A program made the translations under genes and the position numbers. Positions 1 through 13,100 of a stretch of 56,474 bases of DNA are shown piece after piece. Source of the stretch: Saccoglossus kowalevskii (Eukaryota > Hemichordata > Enteropneusta > Harrimaniidae); NCBI RefSeq assembly GCF_000003605.2, contig NW_003119428.1, positions 626,277-682,750 on the forward strand, given 5' to 3'. A model generated the notes under the pieces. That model did not search any database and was not told the DNA's origin. It worked only from the letters and a program-made list of their open reading frames with translations. Every line of letters starts with the position of its first letter. Position 1 is the stretch's first letter.

Positions 1-112
1 AAACATTGACACGGACAACGGACGACGGACGACGACGACGGACGACACCGGACGACGACGGACAATCACTCATATGATAAGCTCCGCTCGACAAAGTCGA
101 CAGCGGAGCTAA
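1..112 (+). mobile_element. 3' end of a Helentron-like repeat, cut by the window edge
   Basis: The first 60 bases are GAC-rich short tandem sequence (ACGGACGACGG type). They are followed by a palindrome, AGCTCCGCT-CGAC-AAA-GTCG-ACAGCGGAGCT, at about 80-110. The same order (AAACATTGACACGGAC, GAC-rich block, CACTCATATGATA, palindrome) ends the element at 3061-3134, so this is the tail of a second copy whose body lies left of the window. No coding content is visible. Confidence 0.6.
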
Positions 113-490
113 AAAAAGGGTGTTTCTTTTTTTGGATCATTTTTTGATCAACAGAACAAATATTCACTATAAAATCGGTACTAGTAAATTATAGGTTTAG
201 TGGTTTGAATATTGTTTTAAAAGACAACTGTTGTCTCCTGTCACAAAATAATTGCTACAATCTGTAAATGATCACAGAGTAAAAGAAACTTAGGTAGAGG
301 AGAATCTCTCGGAATAACATTTTTACTTGTCGATTCATTCCATAACCCCATCATTTTTCCTGCTGACTTTTGATGCTAAATTATATATTTTTTTCTCTAA
401 TCTCTGTCTTAATTTTATACAAAATGGACACAATTTCATTGACTAAAATTTTTGAAAACACATAGAAAAATGTATGCATTTTTTTAGTAA

Positions 491-700
491 CAGTGACTAT
501 CACTGGAATCCAAGGAAGTCACGATGACTATCACTACCCCGGTAGGATCCAAGGGAGTCACGGTGACTATCACTAGGATCCTAGGGAGCCACGGTGACTA
601 TCACTAGGATCCTAGGGAGTCACGGTGCCTATCCCTGGGGTCCTAAGAAGTTACAGTGACTTTCACTGTTAGCCTTTATGACAGGAAGTCACATGACTTT
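491..700. repeat. 31-bp minisatellite downstream of CCZ1
   Basis: About six degenerate copies of a unit containing GTGACTATCACT followed by AGGATCCTAGGG. The central copies are spaced exactly 31 bases apart (unit starts near 556, 587 and 618), and the outer copies are more diverged. The unit carries its own small inverted repeats (AGTCACGGTGACT, AGGATCCT). It lies past the CCZ1 stop codon, in the 3' UTR or flank. Confidence 0.8.
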
Positions 701-1109
701 CACTTTCAATTGATATTTGAAAAAGATATTAATGAATTACATAATTCAAAACACCTATAATATCAATTTGTTGAACCAAATTAATACATATAGGGAATTA
801 CGTTGATACGATTGGTTCATATCAACACCGTACTTGCTCTATTGGTAGTGCATGTGCTTATGTAAATTACAGGTGTTTTTTTGGTCAAAATGGTTCATAT
901 GTACTTCTTATAGAACAGACATAGTAATCAAGATTTTCCAAACTCAATTGATTTTTTTTTGTAATTATTTTTGATGCTGTTTCTGAGATTTTCTTGCAAC
1001 ATTATTAAATGCTCCATGATTCACGTTAATTATCCAGGAAATCATCGGGATAAAAGTTCATCGACGTTGAATTATAAGTTGTTGTTATTCAGGTTTTGGT
1101 GATGCACTT

Positions 1110-4100
1110 TCAATCCAAGAAGAAGATATTGTTGAAATGTGTCGAACACAACCTTTTGACTTCCTCTAGAAAATGAAAAAAAAAAAAAATACAGAATGAA
1201 TCATATTACCACAACAACAGGAAATGAGAGGATGGATCTCCAATAGTATATATATAGAGACACTATTTACGAGTAAAATGGAGTTTCCCCATGAGTACCT
1301 ATTTATAAACAGAATGGATGTACTATACTTGAGTAATAGTAACAATTTAATCGGGTGATACAATTGTTTCAGATTCCCTATGGATTTTTAAAAACAGATA
1401 TAAACACTGGTTGATCACGTAATGTTGTCCTCGTTCAACCGAAGAAAAAGTTATGTACACTTTAGCAATCTAAAACGTAATAAACAACCGATTGTTTTAT
1501 ACCAACGTTTTCACTTTAGTATATATTATCAGTTGATAATACTTTAAACTGTGTGACATGAATAAATATTTATTGATGCCATCTGTGACGATTAAATCCT
1601 GAATAACAACTTTAAGGACACCAAATATACCAGACATTGAGACTAAACAACCATCACATATTTTTTAGAAGAGCTATGGCTATTTTAAATACTCTAAAAA
1701 CAGCAGCCATTATCAGAGTTGAAACTTGTTTGGATCATGTAATATTGTCTCGCAGATAAAGGGCGTACAAAACGTCATTTCTATCATGAATTAGGCCTCA
1801 ATATGAATATACATCAACAAATATTCATAAAAATGTATGATAAATGACATATGAAACGGTTGTAGACAGATTTGTGGTTTCTATTTTCACCCAACAATTC
1901 AACTTACCATTAATTTCTATAAGATTTGCATTCTTCTGGTTAATCACAACGTAGAACTCTCTTTGGTCTGACTTTTTACCAACAACCCAACAATCCAACA
2001 TTGTCTTCATCACGGTCTCAACATCATCAACAGTTCTAATTGAAATAAGATAAACATACCTTTCAGTACCTCGTAATTGAACACTTGTTTGTGTACTGCA
2101 TTGTGGGTAAAGGTAGGCGTAGAAGACATTAAAACAAGCAGACTATCGGCTGAGATAGCTCCGCTGTTAGCAATGCACATTTCAATTAAAGAACTGAAGA
2201 CATCATTAGAAAATGAACAATATGTATAGTATCAAAGCAATCGGACTTACAGTTTTTAACAAGAAGTCGAAAATATCACTTTCTACCAAAAATGACAAAA
2301 ATATTCACCAAAATTAGAGAATTGAAGATATCATCACGAAATGAACAAATCTGAGAAAGGTCTACATGTAGTATCTATATATGTAATATCAAAGCAATTG
2401 AACTATTGGTTTTTAACAAGAAGTCGAAAATATCACTTTTTACCAAATATTACAAAAATATTCACCAAAATTAGAGAATTGAAGACATCATCACAAAATG
2501 AACAAATCTGAGAGAGGTCCACATGTAGTACCTATATATGTAATATCAAAGCAATCGGACTTGCGGTTTTTAACAAGAAGTCGAAAATATCACTTTTTAC
2601 CAAAAATTACAAAAATATTCACCAAAATTAGAGAATTAAAGATATCATTACAAAATGAACTAAATCTGAGAGAGGTACACATGTAGTACCTATATATGTA
2701 ATATCAAAGCAATTGCACTTGCGGTTTTTAACAAGAAGTCGAAAATATCACTTTTTACCAAAAATTACAAAAATATTCACCAAAATTAGAGAATTGAAGA
2801 TATCATCACGAAATGAACAAATCTGAGAGAGGTCCACATGTAGTACCTATATATGTAATATCAAAGCAATTGCACTTGCGGTTTTTAACAAGAAGTCGAA
2901 AATATCACTTTTTACCAAAAATGACAAAAATATTCACCAAAATTAGAGAATTGAAGATATCAACATGAAATGAACAAACCTAAGAGAGGTCTACCCAAGG
3001 TACATATACACCAAGTATCAAAGCATTTAGGCTTGTAGTTTTCAAGAAGAAGTCGAAAAAGTAAAACATTGACACGGACGACGGACAATCACTCATATGA
3101 TAAGCTCCGCTCGACAAAGTCGACAGCGGAGCTAAAAACAGCCAACAACAGTATTTAGACATACCAGTATATGAGGATATTAAATTAAGATACCATAAAA
3201 TTATGCATGTAGACAGTAAAGTTGGAATATCAATCAATATGTAGCAGAGGCGAATGCAACTGTGTACTGTTTGAGTGCATACATTGTACTTGGCAGTATC
3301 CTCCTAATAACATTATTATTGTTATACATCTTTCCAATTTAACTGCTCTGTACATGAACCCCTAGAACTGAGCAAGTGAAAAAATTAGTAGAATTTTCTT
3401 GCTACGAACTTCATTTTCAAACACGTCATTCCATATTTGGAAATTGCATTTCTTAATAAGGTAGGATGCTGACACCATGTACAACACCGCAAAATTACCA
3501 TACACTGCAACTTACAGGGATACGATGACAATTAAAGAGGGCATTATTTTGATTAATGATTTACAAATTCACAGAAAAACAACTTGTATTACTATTTTCT
3601 CAAAACACAATACTGTAACATTATGTGTAGTAGAAAACAAAACCCTGTTCAAAGCTCATGTGATTATCATGGAAACAAATAGACTCATGGTATTTTATTC
3701 GAGATACAAATTACTTGTAATTACACAGAATGGTCTAAAACTTAATGAGAAGTCTGGAAAAATTTTATTTACAAAATCGAGACGCATCTCTGATAAAACA
3801 CAGCCTTGGAAAACTTTTAAATTCATAAAATACAGTAAAAGACTTTACAAATGACTGCCCCCCCCCCACCTATAAAGCCTTTACCAGCAGATACTCTGTA
3901 CACTACACTGTTAAAAAGGGTGAGACTAGAGTGAGAAACTGACATTTCCTTGCAGTTCTGCTGAATTGATTTTATACTGACTTATATCAATGATAATTTC
4001 TATATTCTCACCGCTCTATGGTGAGAATTGAAGTTCTCAGCAATTCATTGTCCATAATAGATACAGATTATAATATAAATATAAGAATGCACTCTTTACC

Positions 4101-7100
4101 AGTAGTGGTATCATAGCAACAAGAGAATCTGAAAGTCTCTCCTCTGAACTATGATTTAAAGAAGTTGTGTTGCCAATTTCGTGGCTAGAACACTTACTTG
4201 TCAAAATCAGCATTGATGTCCGCAATGAGGCGTATAATTTCTGGGTTAATGATTGCACTTAGTGTTTTTCTATTGTGTATTGTGGTTTTCTGAGCAAGGT
4301 TCATGTGATTGAAGTATATGTACTTGTACTGTTGTTCACTGGGTCTGAAACAAATAAATTATACAGACATTAAACTTTCTTTCTTGTCATGTTGTTAAAG
4401 GCACACATGGACTGCATTTTTTTTCAATTTTTTCATATCCATGTGTTCATGTCACATATTTGCAAACAACACCCACTAGTAAACAACTGGAAAAAATCAA
4501 GTTTTGGAATTGCTACAAATTTATAGTGTAAAATTTATTATATAAAATGGTGATGGGAGGTAAAATATGCTAAAAAATAGGGAAGGTATCAAGGCATGTG
4601 ACCGTTCTAGCCAATCATTTTGAACGTCTTCGCATAGGTTTTTATCAAGTGTTGAATTCTATCTATCCTTGGAAATTATCTTCAAAAACTCACACTGATG
4701 TTCTTTTGTTATATTGTTCACTGATATCCGATGCCAACGAACTCAACTGGGGACCAAGAAACGAATCTATACTTCGATACCACTCAAATCCAGGAATGTT
4801 GGATGCTGCAAACAAAAATATACAACCATTCATTTTCTCTGCCTCCTATGAGTGTCTGTGTGCTAGCTAACAATTGTAAATGATGGAAAATATTGGCTGT
4901 CACACTAGTTTACGTTATGACCAAATTCACGTATGCAGTGACTGGTTTCGCAAGAAACGACCGATCACACTCAAAAATAAAATGACGACGTTGTATGTAA
5001 ATATACATCCGTGTGTAGTAGTTAATAAAACAACTTATAGGCAACATGGTTGCAGTCAATCATGAGCTAGAGCTTACCAGTGAGCGAAATTTGTTATCAG
5101 ACGCTCGTGCTGGTTGGTACAAATGTAAACATATGACGTCAGTGTGCGATGGCCAATAACATTCAGTGGAAATGAGCGAATAAATTAAAATAGAATATAC
5201 TTACTTTCCACCATTAAGCATACAGTGGCACTTAAAGCCTAGAGAAAAAAGAAAATGTAGACTCTTAAAAATAAAAGTATAAGTATCCTAACAGGATAGA
5301 CAATGTAGTGCTACATTGAAGATATTCCCTGACCTCAGTTTCAATGCTAAACATAGAGAAGTAAAACTAGAACTGAATCATTCATATACCCTGTAAACAA
5401 TGAGGTTCAATTCTTCATATTTGCTGTCTGTATTTACATAGATGTGCGGAATTCTACCACAATTTGAAGGATCACTTAAATTAGGAGGTCCAGTAACATA
5501 TCTGAAAAAAGAAGAATATTTAAAAAAATCAGCCAAAAATACACATTAATACAATAATGTTTAGAGTATGAATTCAATAAATTGGTATGTTTCGGTATTG
5601 CAGAACAAATTATTGAATAGATTCTCGTAATATGTATTCTAATCTTTACTTGATTTTCATGCCTTTTTTTTCAATACTTAATGTAGAAAACCGACATTTT
5701 GCATGAGTTAATGTGAATACTTTTGCTTGAACGAGATTTTTTTTTTTTTATATTAAATGCTATCCAAGGTAGGACTGAAACAGAATACAAGTTATGCTTA
5801 ACTTTAAAAGGTGTTGAACATACATTGATCACATGACAGATCACATGACTTACTTTCCATAGTGTGATGAAGATGTCATTTGCGGCAATGGACCACCTGT
5901 CTTTGGCGATTCTTTAAGCTGAGGTTAAATGTCAAAAGAAAGATACAGTTACATAAATTTGATTTTTTTTAAAAACACTTCATGTTTAGTAATTTGAAGA
6001 ATTGTTGATGAAATTATTGTAACAATGAAGTGAACAAGAACATACATGTAATCATTTAATTCTGTTTGAATGCCATAATTTTCCCGTCAAAAAATTTCGT
6101 CTGGCACATTTTTATGAATTTTACGATAATAACCTATTTAATTATGAACAGAATGGGCATTATTTATCCTTGACTACTATTTTTGAATCAAAATTTGTGA
6201 AAAAATATGAGAAATAGGTGACACTATAGGTGACTTATTTTTTGCTTCGATTTTATTGCCAGTGAGTTTATACAAAAATAGATATTTAGATTGTTGTTTA
6301 CAGTGAAAACAAATTCTAAAAACAGAAAGAGACAAGTAAATATACTGGTTCTATTCTGCGTTCTATTTACGTCAAGATGGCAGCCGATAATAACCACTTG
6401 ATGATTGATGAGTCAACAGGTGAACTATAGGGCAGGTTCAAAGGTCAAAACATGGACACCTGTTATTTGACCTACACTCACTCACTCACTCACTCACTCA
6501 CTCACATATACTACATCACAAATTTCAGTTTATTTATATAAGTGACAAATACCATAGTCATGTATGGTTACCATGCAGTTTCAATTGGTATACTAAAAAC
6601 CATTAACAATTTAAAACGCCAATATTTTGGTGCATATTTGCATATTTTTGTGTATTTGAGAATTTTGAACAAAAAGAGCATCATAATTTTCTATTGGCTT
6701 CAGGGCTTGATCAAAATTTACAATTTGTATCAAGTAATTTTCATTAAATAGTCCTGGTGAGTTATCAGTTTGAACAAGAATGGTCAGAAAATGTCAGAGA
6801 TATGGCTCTAGAACAGCATTTGTTCATAGAAAATGGCCGCCAGTTGGCCATCTTGATTATCGAATGAATGTGAATCTGTGCAACATGGTATATTCATATA
6901 TACATGTATATAGAATATTTTTAATGCATTGATTGGACAATACAAAATGTTAGCAGGCTTTTAAATCCACGATTTTGGCTTGTTCACAAAATCACATGAA
7001 TGACTCAGTACCTGACTGCAGATCAGAGCTGTATGTATGTAGAATAAATGTACAAGTACACAAACATAGTCACTCTGATGAGTACAGAACTTACTTCAGT

Positions 7101-10100
7101 TTCAAGGGATGAGGGAAATAAACTTGTTGTGAGATATTTGTACAGTACTCTCATGTCATCCTGTTCCAATCCACTCCTGAATAAAAAACAAAAATGTTAC
7201 TCCAAACTTTCTCTCATCATGGCGTGGTGACATTACAAACTATTTTCTGCCCAGAGACAAGGACACAAACATACTAAATCAATTTAACCCAATTCCTCAT
7301 TCCTCTGAATTACAAAATAACCTTTTCACCACCAGACTTTCTCGCCCAAAGTTTTCTGTACTTTTCTCTTATATTTTTCAATATTTCTGGAAATAGACCA
7401 ACATTTTGGAGCCAACAGAAAAAAATTGAGTCAATTTTCAGTTTGTACTTCTGCACAAATTTGGCTATTTTTGTCCCAATCTTCTGAAGAAAAGTGCAGA
7501 CTATAATTGGGATTATTTTGTGAATTCGTGATGGCAAAGAGGGAACTGGTGGTTAAAAGGGTTAAATGCTATTTTTTTTAAGATTTACATTACTATACAT
7601 GTAAGTCCATTCTATGATATGATTGAATAGCTACGTTCATTTTCTGAATGCAGAACTGCCATATAGTAGAGTGGTTGGAGTACCGGTATAGCGTAGTTAT
7701 AGAGTGGTCACATGACACAAGTTATGGGGTAGTTTGTAATGGGAAATTATGTCAGTTTGGGGCCAAATTTATAGCAAGGAGTAGTCACCTGCGCATGCGT
7801 CAGATGGCCATAGCGTATCACTGTTTACAAACAAGCGTCTATCCGTGAGCCTTTGCGGTTTTTGCGTGTGTTGTTATCGTCGCTTGGGACTCAATTCCCG
7901 CATGTGCGCAGGTGACAGCCCTCTCCCTTTAACAAAGAAAAGAAATAGCACTCAAAAAGTTGAGGAGGAAAGACTTACCAAACAAGCTGATCATTATACA
8001 GGAATGCTGTATATTTTACTTGGCTAAAAAAAAAAAAATATAAATTAAAATTATAAAGTATATATATTTGAATGTCAGTAGTTTTCTGATTTACTGAGTT
8101 AAGAAATTGTTTCCCTGACAATAAATGAATCAAAACACAGAGTACCGGTAATGATAATGATTTGGTCTTTTCTGAGAAACATAGACTAACCTGAATGTGG
8201 CCTCAATAAGATTAATAAAACACTGTATTCTGAGGTAAGTGTTTTTATCTAATGGTAAAAAATGTATCCCATTCTCTACTTCCATAATGTCAGCTTGACT
8301 TAGTCTCAAAGTGCCTAGATACTGCAAAACAAAATAAAAGTCATAAGGCCAGGCCAATGTGGGAGACTCGAAGATCATAGAGTGTAATTTTGCTGAAATC
8401 GGTCTTTGAGACAATGATGTGAGATACAGCAATGCAGCAAAGTTTATACATACAATAGAAATATGTTCAGAGCAGGATTTTCTCAACTAATTGAATTCTA
8501 TGTGTTTTAACCCAGGTCAAGTTGATGAAAAAGTACGCTGGTTAGATAAGGGTTAAAAAACCATTTCTGGTCTCATTTAAAATAAAATAATTTAGGGGCA
8601 GTAAAAACTAGAGTTCCTATGTCTTTTTCTGACAAAAAAAAATAATCTTCCCTATTTGCCTCATGACTTCAAAAAAAAATCACTTGCCATTTTTGGATTT
8701 CCTCTTGAAAAATCTGTGGAATGAGGTCTGGCCTAATGTATACCAAGATACTGAGACTAAAATAAATGAGTAAACAGACTTACTCTTGAATAAAAATGGT
8801 CCATTCGATATATTAACTGATCAAGATTTGTCTTCTCAATAATATTAGTGAAAGTACCCATGAAGAGCTGTGAATGAAACATAAGAGAGGAATTTAAATT
8901 TATTTTCTCTCAATTCAGTGCCAGACAATTTTTTTTTTTTAAATTTAATTTGTTATTAAATTGTAATAAATGAAGGTAACTGTGGGGAAAAAATTTGAAA
9001 GTTTGCCAAACAGCAGAGCTTGTACCTCGATTTACAAAAAAATTGATGAAATTATAGTTCTTTGAATCCTCCAAAAGGTCACACATCCTGGTACTTTTAA
9101 TAGAACTTATCCAAGACTGCCAAAAGGTCACACATCCTGGTACTTTTAATAGAACTTATCCACGACTGCCAAAAGGTTACACATCCTGGTACTTTCAATA
9201 TACTTATCTACGACTGCCAAATGGTCACACACCCTAGTAAATTCACTATTACTGATACAATGTACTTCATTTTAACTGGAATTAAAAATTTTGCTGAAAA
9301 GACTTTTTGGGTGTTTTTGTATGTAATTTATTTTCATAGATTTTTGACGAGTTGAATGTAAAATATAGAAAAAAAGGTATATTCGTATATTTTCACTGAA
9401 GCATCCCTTCAGCAAAAAATAGCGAAAATAACAGTAATTTCCCAATGTCAAGAACAGTTTAATATGACTGATGCATGGCACAGTCCCTGTTAGTTATCGA
9501 ATTTAAGATATATAGTTTTGTTTATAGTAATATAGCTGGAACATAAACATGTCAGAAATATGATTATGATGATTGTTTAACATTAAAATGTTTGACATTT
9601 GTATCTGATCGTCAAACAAGAATTTGAGAGATATTGCTCTGGAACAGCATTAATTAAAACAAAATCAGCCATTTTGAATACATGTATAATGAATATATAA
9701 AATTTGAACATAATCAGTCAAAGCATGTCAGAGATATGGCACTAGAACTGCATTCATTAATACATAATGGCCACGAGTAGGCCATTTTAAATCAGATCTG
9801 AAAAATAAAATGACATGCATAAGGAACCTGGAATGTCATAGGATCGTCAAACCAATATAAATGTATATCTATGACATGATGTTTAATGAATATTTAAAAT
9901 TTGAACATAATCAGTCAAAGCAAGTCAGAGATATGGCACTAGAACCACAATCATTAAAACAAAATGGCTGCCAGTCGGCCATTTTGAATCTTACATGTAT
10001 CTGAAAAACAAAATGATGTGCATCAAGATCCTTTAATGTCCAACATTTATAATATATATACCAAGTTTGAACAAAATCTATCTGTAAACAGCCAAAAATG

Positions 10101-13100
10101 CTTGATTTTTATGATTTTTAGCACAAAAATGACCGCCATTCGGCCATCTTGAATCAGATCGAAAAACAAATTGATGTGCATGTATAATATCATGTATGAT
10201 GTATGTGTGAAGTTTGATTGTGATTGGTCAAGGCATTTCTAAGATACAGGTCTGGACGCACGCATGCATGCATGGACACACGGAGGTCAAAACATAAGTC
10301 CTCCTTTTCGGACTGTGTTTGAACGAGGACTAATTATTGCTTCTGTAGAACAATATGATATACCGGTACCCAGAAAATACCAGAATTGTGACCTTTAGGG
10401 GTCAAGCAAAAGATAAATCGACATTGATACAGTAAATAAATCCCACCTTAAACATTTTGTAGGATTGTTCCAAAACTGCCCGGAACACAGAGTCTTGTAC
10501 ATCTTCTTCATGGTACTCTGTGATTGGCTGACCATCTTTTTCACTTTCACTTCTCGGAATAGTTACAGTCTGTGAGGGAGTAAACAGACATTGATAAATA
10601 TTCCAGAATTCATTTCCAAGTCAGACTTAATTACTGGTATGTTTTTGATAGCTGTAATGGCTTACTAAAATTTGAGTACCACTATGTGCATGGGACATTT
10701 TAAGACCACATGGAAAGCTAGCATTATCTACTTGCCTACAGATCTATGGGGAAGGCTGTGCACTCAAATTGGGAATAAAAATTCAGTTAAAATCTGAAGT
10801 TCTTGGAAACTAAACCAATAAATGACTGTTGACAAGAGTAGAATTAAATATATATTTTTTTTATTGCAATGCAGAAGTAATTTACCAATGTTGAAGTGTG
10901 ATCTGTTTGCATTGATTTTTGCAAAACATGTGGCAGAGTGAAATGGCGAAACACTGAAAGGGGAATTTGAGGATCATGTGAATCATGTTCCTATTGGCAA
11001 AAAGACAACTACTGTACAGATATATGTATTGCTGTTTTTTTTTTTGTCGTGCTAATTTTCTACATTTTAAAGGGTTTGCACATAAAAAAAAAAGTCAGGA
11101 GAGACAACAGTGACATTCAAAGTCCGGAACTGTCGCCTGGTACAAAAACATTTAAAAAAAAAAAAAAGTGGAGGGTTGGGGGTTGGTTTGCATTTGACAT
11201 GACATTAGATGTTTACACAGTTAAATATGGTAATCACTGTATTCAACCGATTTATGTGTAAACTGAAAATGGTTCTGCTGACTTTGCAATAAACGTAATA
11301 CTTACAATAACCATCCAGAAGTCCTTCTCTGCTTGAAAGAACACTTGTCTCGTTTTGAGAGTATGTAACGACTCGCATGGCTGGTCAGAAAAAGTTCTGA
11401 ATAAAAAAAATAAAAAGAAAGTAACGCTACAATAAAACTGAAAGGTTAGGCTACAGTCAGTCTGTGATTGATGCACCAATGGATTTACTCCCGAGTTTGA
11501 AATTATGAGACTCTGGTAAAACGCTTGATAACAAGGAAATGCACTGATAATCTTTTTGTATATAAAGTGTATGTTGCTTAGGCTGGTCATGTAAGTATGT
11601 GTGGGAAAGAATCAATGACGAACGATGATTTTAATACTGAATTATGCCATATAATAAAGAGACACTTCAGTGAATAAAACACAAAAAATGCAATTCTTAA
11701 TAATAATAAACCATGAGGTCAAGCAAGACTTCCTCATTCCTAATTTTATGGACACAGAATGAGTGGAATTCTAAATCTAGTATTATCATTAATCACACTC
11801 GGTCTATGGAGTTCGATTGTGAATGTGAATATTAAATTTGAGCAGATATTTAATTGCGTAGGATTGGGAAGAGTCTTTTATACCTAATTCCCTGAACAAA
11901 CTATATACATGGAACTATAAACCCCAGGAAGAACAACCACTTCGTTTCCTTTGAACTATGATAGTTGCCGCGATGTTGATTGTTTATTTTGACTGTTTAT
12001 TTCGTCGCATTAAAAAATAAGCCGATTTACACAAATGAACGTTTATCTTTGACTATCGGTCATTTTCGGAGTCAATCGGGCGACTTCGGAAGATCACGTG
12101 ATCGAGTTGTTTCAGTTATAGCATAAAAAAACAATAGCGCCAAGACAAAAACACTGATAAATGAGCGACATTCAACGGGAAAAAAAAACACATTGCCACT
12201 TCTGGCGATCAAAGGGAAACACGGAATAAGTCTGGATATCTCAACAACAAACAGCATACCAAACCCCATGTTTCGCAAACTTTCGCAACCTTATTTTTTC
12301 TAGGGTTGAAAAAAACAAGAAGTAATCTAAAAACGACATTGAAAATTATGAAAACTCGCTGAAACTCCGACCCGTTGCATGATTTCCGGTACACTGAAGG
12401 TCACCCTGCAGACCGACTTGTTTGCGCATGCAAACACACCCCCTTTCTCATTTCACGCATATGCATTAGTGAAGAAAAGATGTACTGTAAAACCATTTAT
12501 TTTCACTATTTTAACTTTACAAATTTGTCAAGGAGACAATCTGTTTTAATGTTATTTTACATGTTCACATAGATTTAATTCAACAGATTTTACTTATCAG
12601 TGAAAATAGCGAAATTAAAACCCCAAGAAAAATTAATGTATTGTATCTAACAGTATTTCATCTGTAAATACCCAAACTTATCCTCATTCCTGCACTATAT
12701 ATAGGAGCACCGTCCCTCAACATTGAGGGACGGTGATAGGAGGCACTTGTTTGATCAGACTGTCACAGATTAACCTTTTCACCAGCAGAATTTCTCGCCC
12801 AAATTTTTCTGCACTTTTTTCTTATATTTTTAAATATTTCTGGAAATGAACCCTAATTTTGGAGCCAACAGACAAAATTTTAGTCAATTTTTAGTTTTTA
12901 CTCAAAAAAATTTACTATTTTTGTCCCAATCTTCTGAAAGAAAGTGCAGACTATAGCAGGACCATTTTTGAATTTGTGATGAAAAAAGGGAACTGGTGGT
13001 GTAAGGGTTAATTATATATATTAAGAAACCTTAGATTATTTATCATAAATAAATCTTCAGAAATTTGTTTTCTTGGACTTCACTGAAGCATTAGTTTGAA

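Noticed and set aside
4598-4870. A 90-codon plus-strand ORF
   Set aside because: It is the antisense shadow of CCZ1 coding exon 12 (4805-4694), which fits the family and has matching splice sites and phase.
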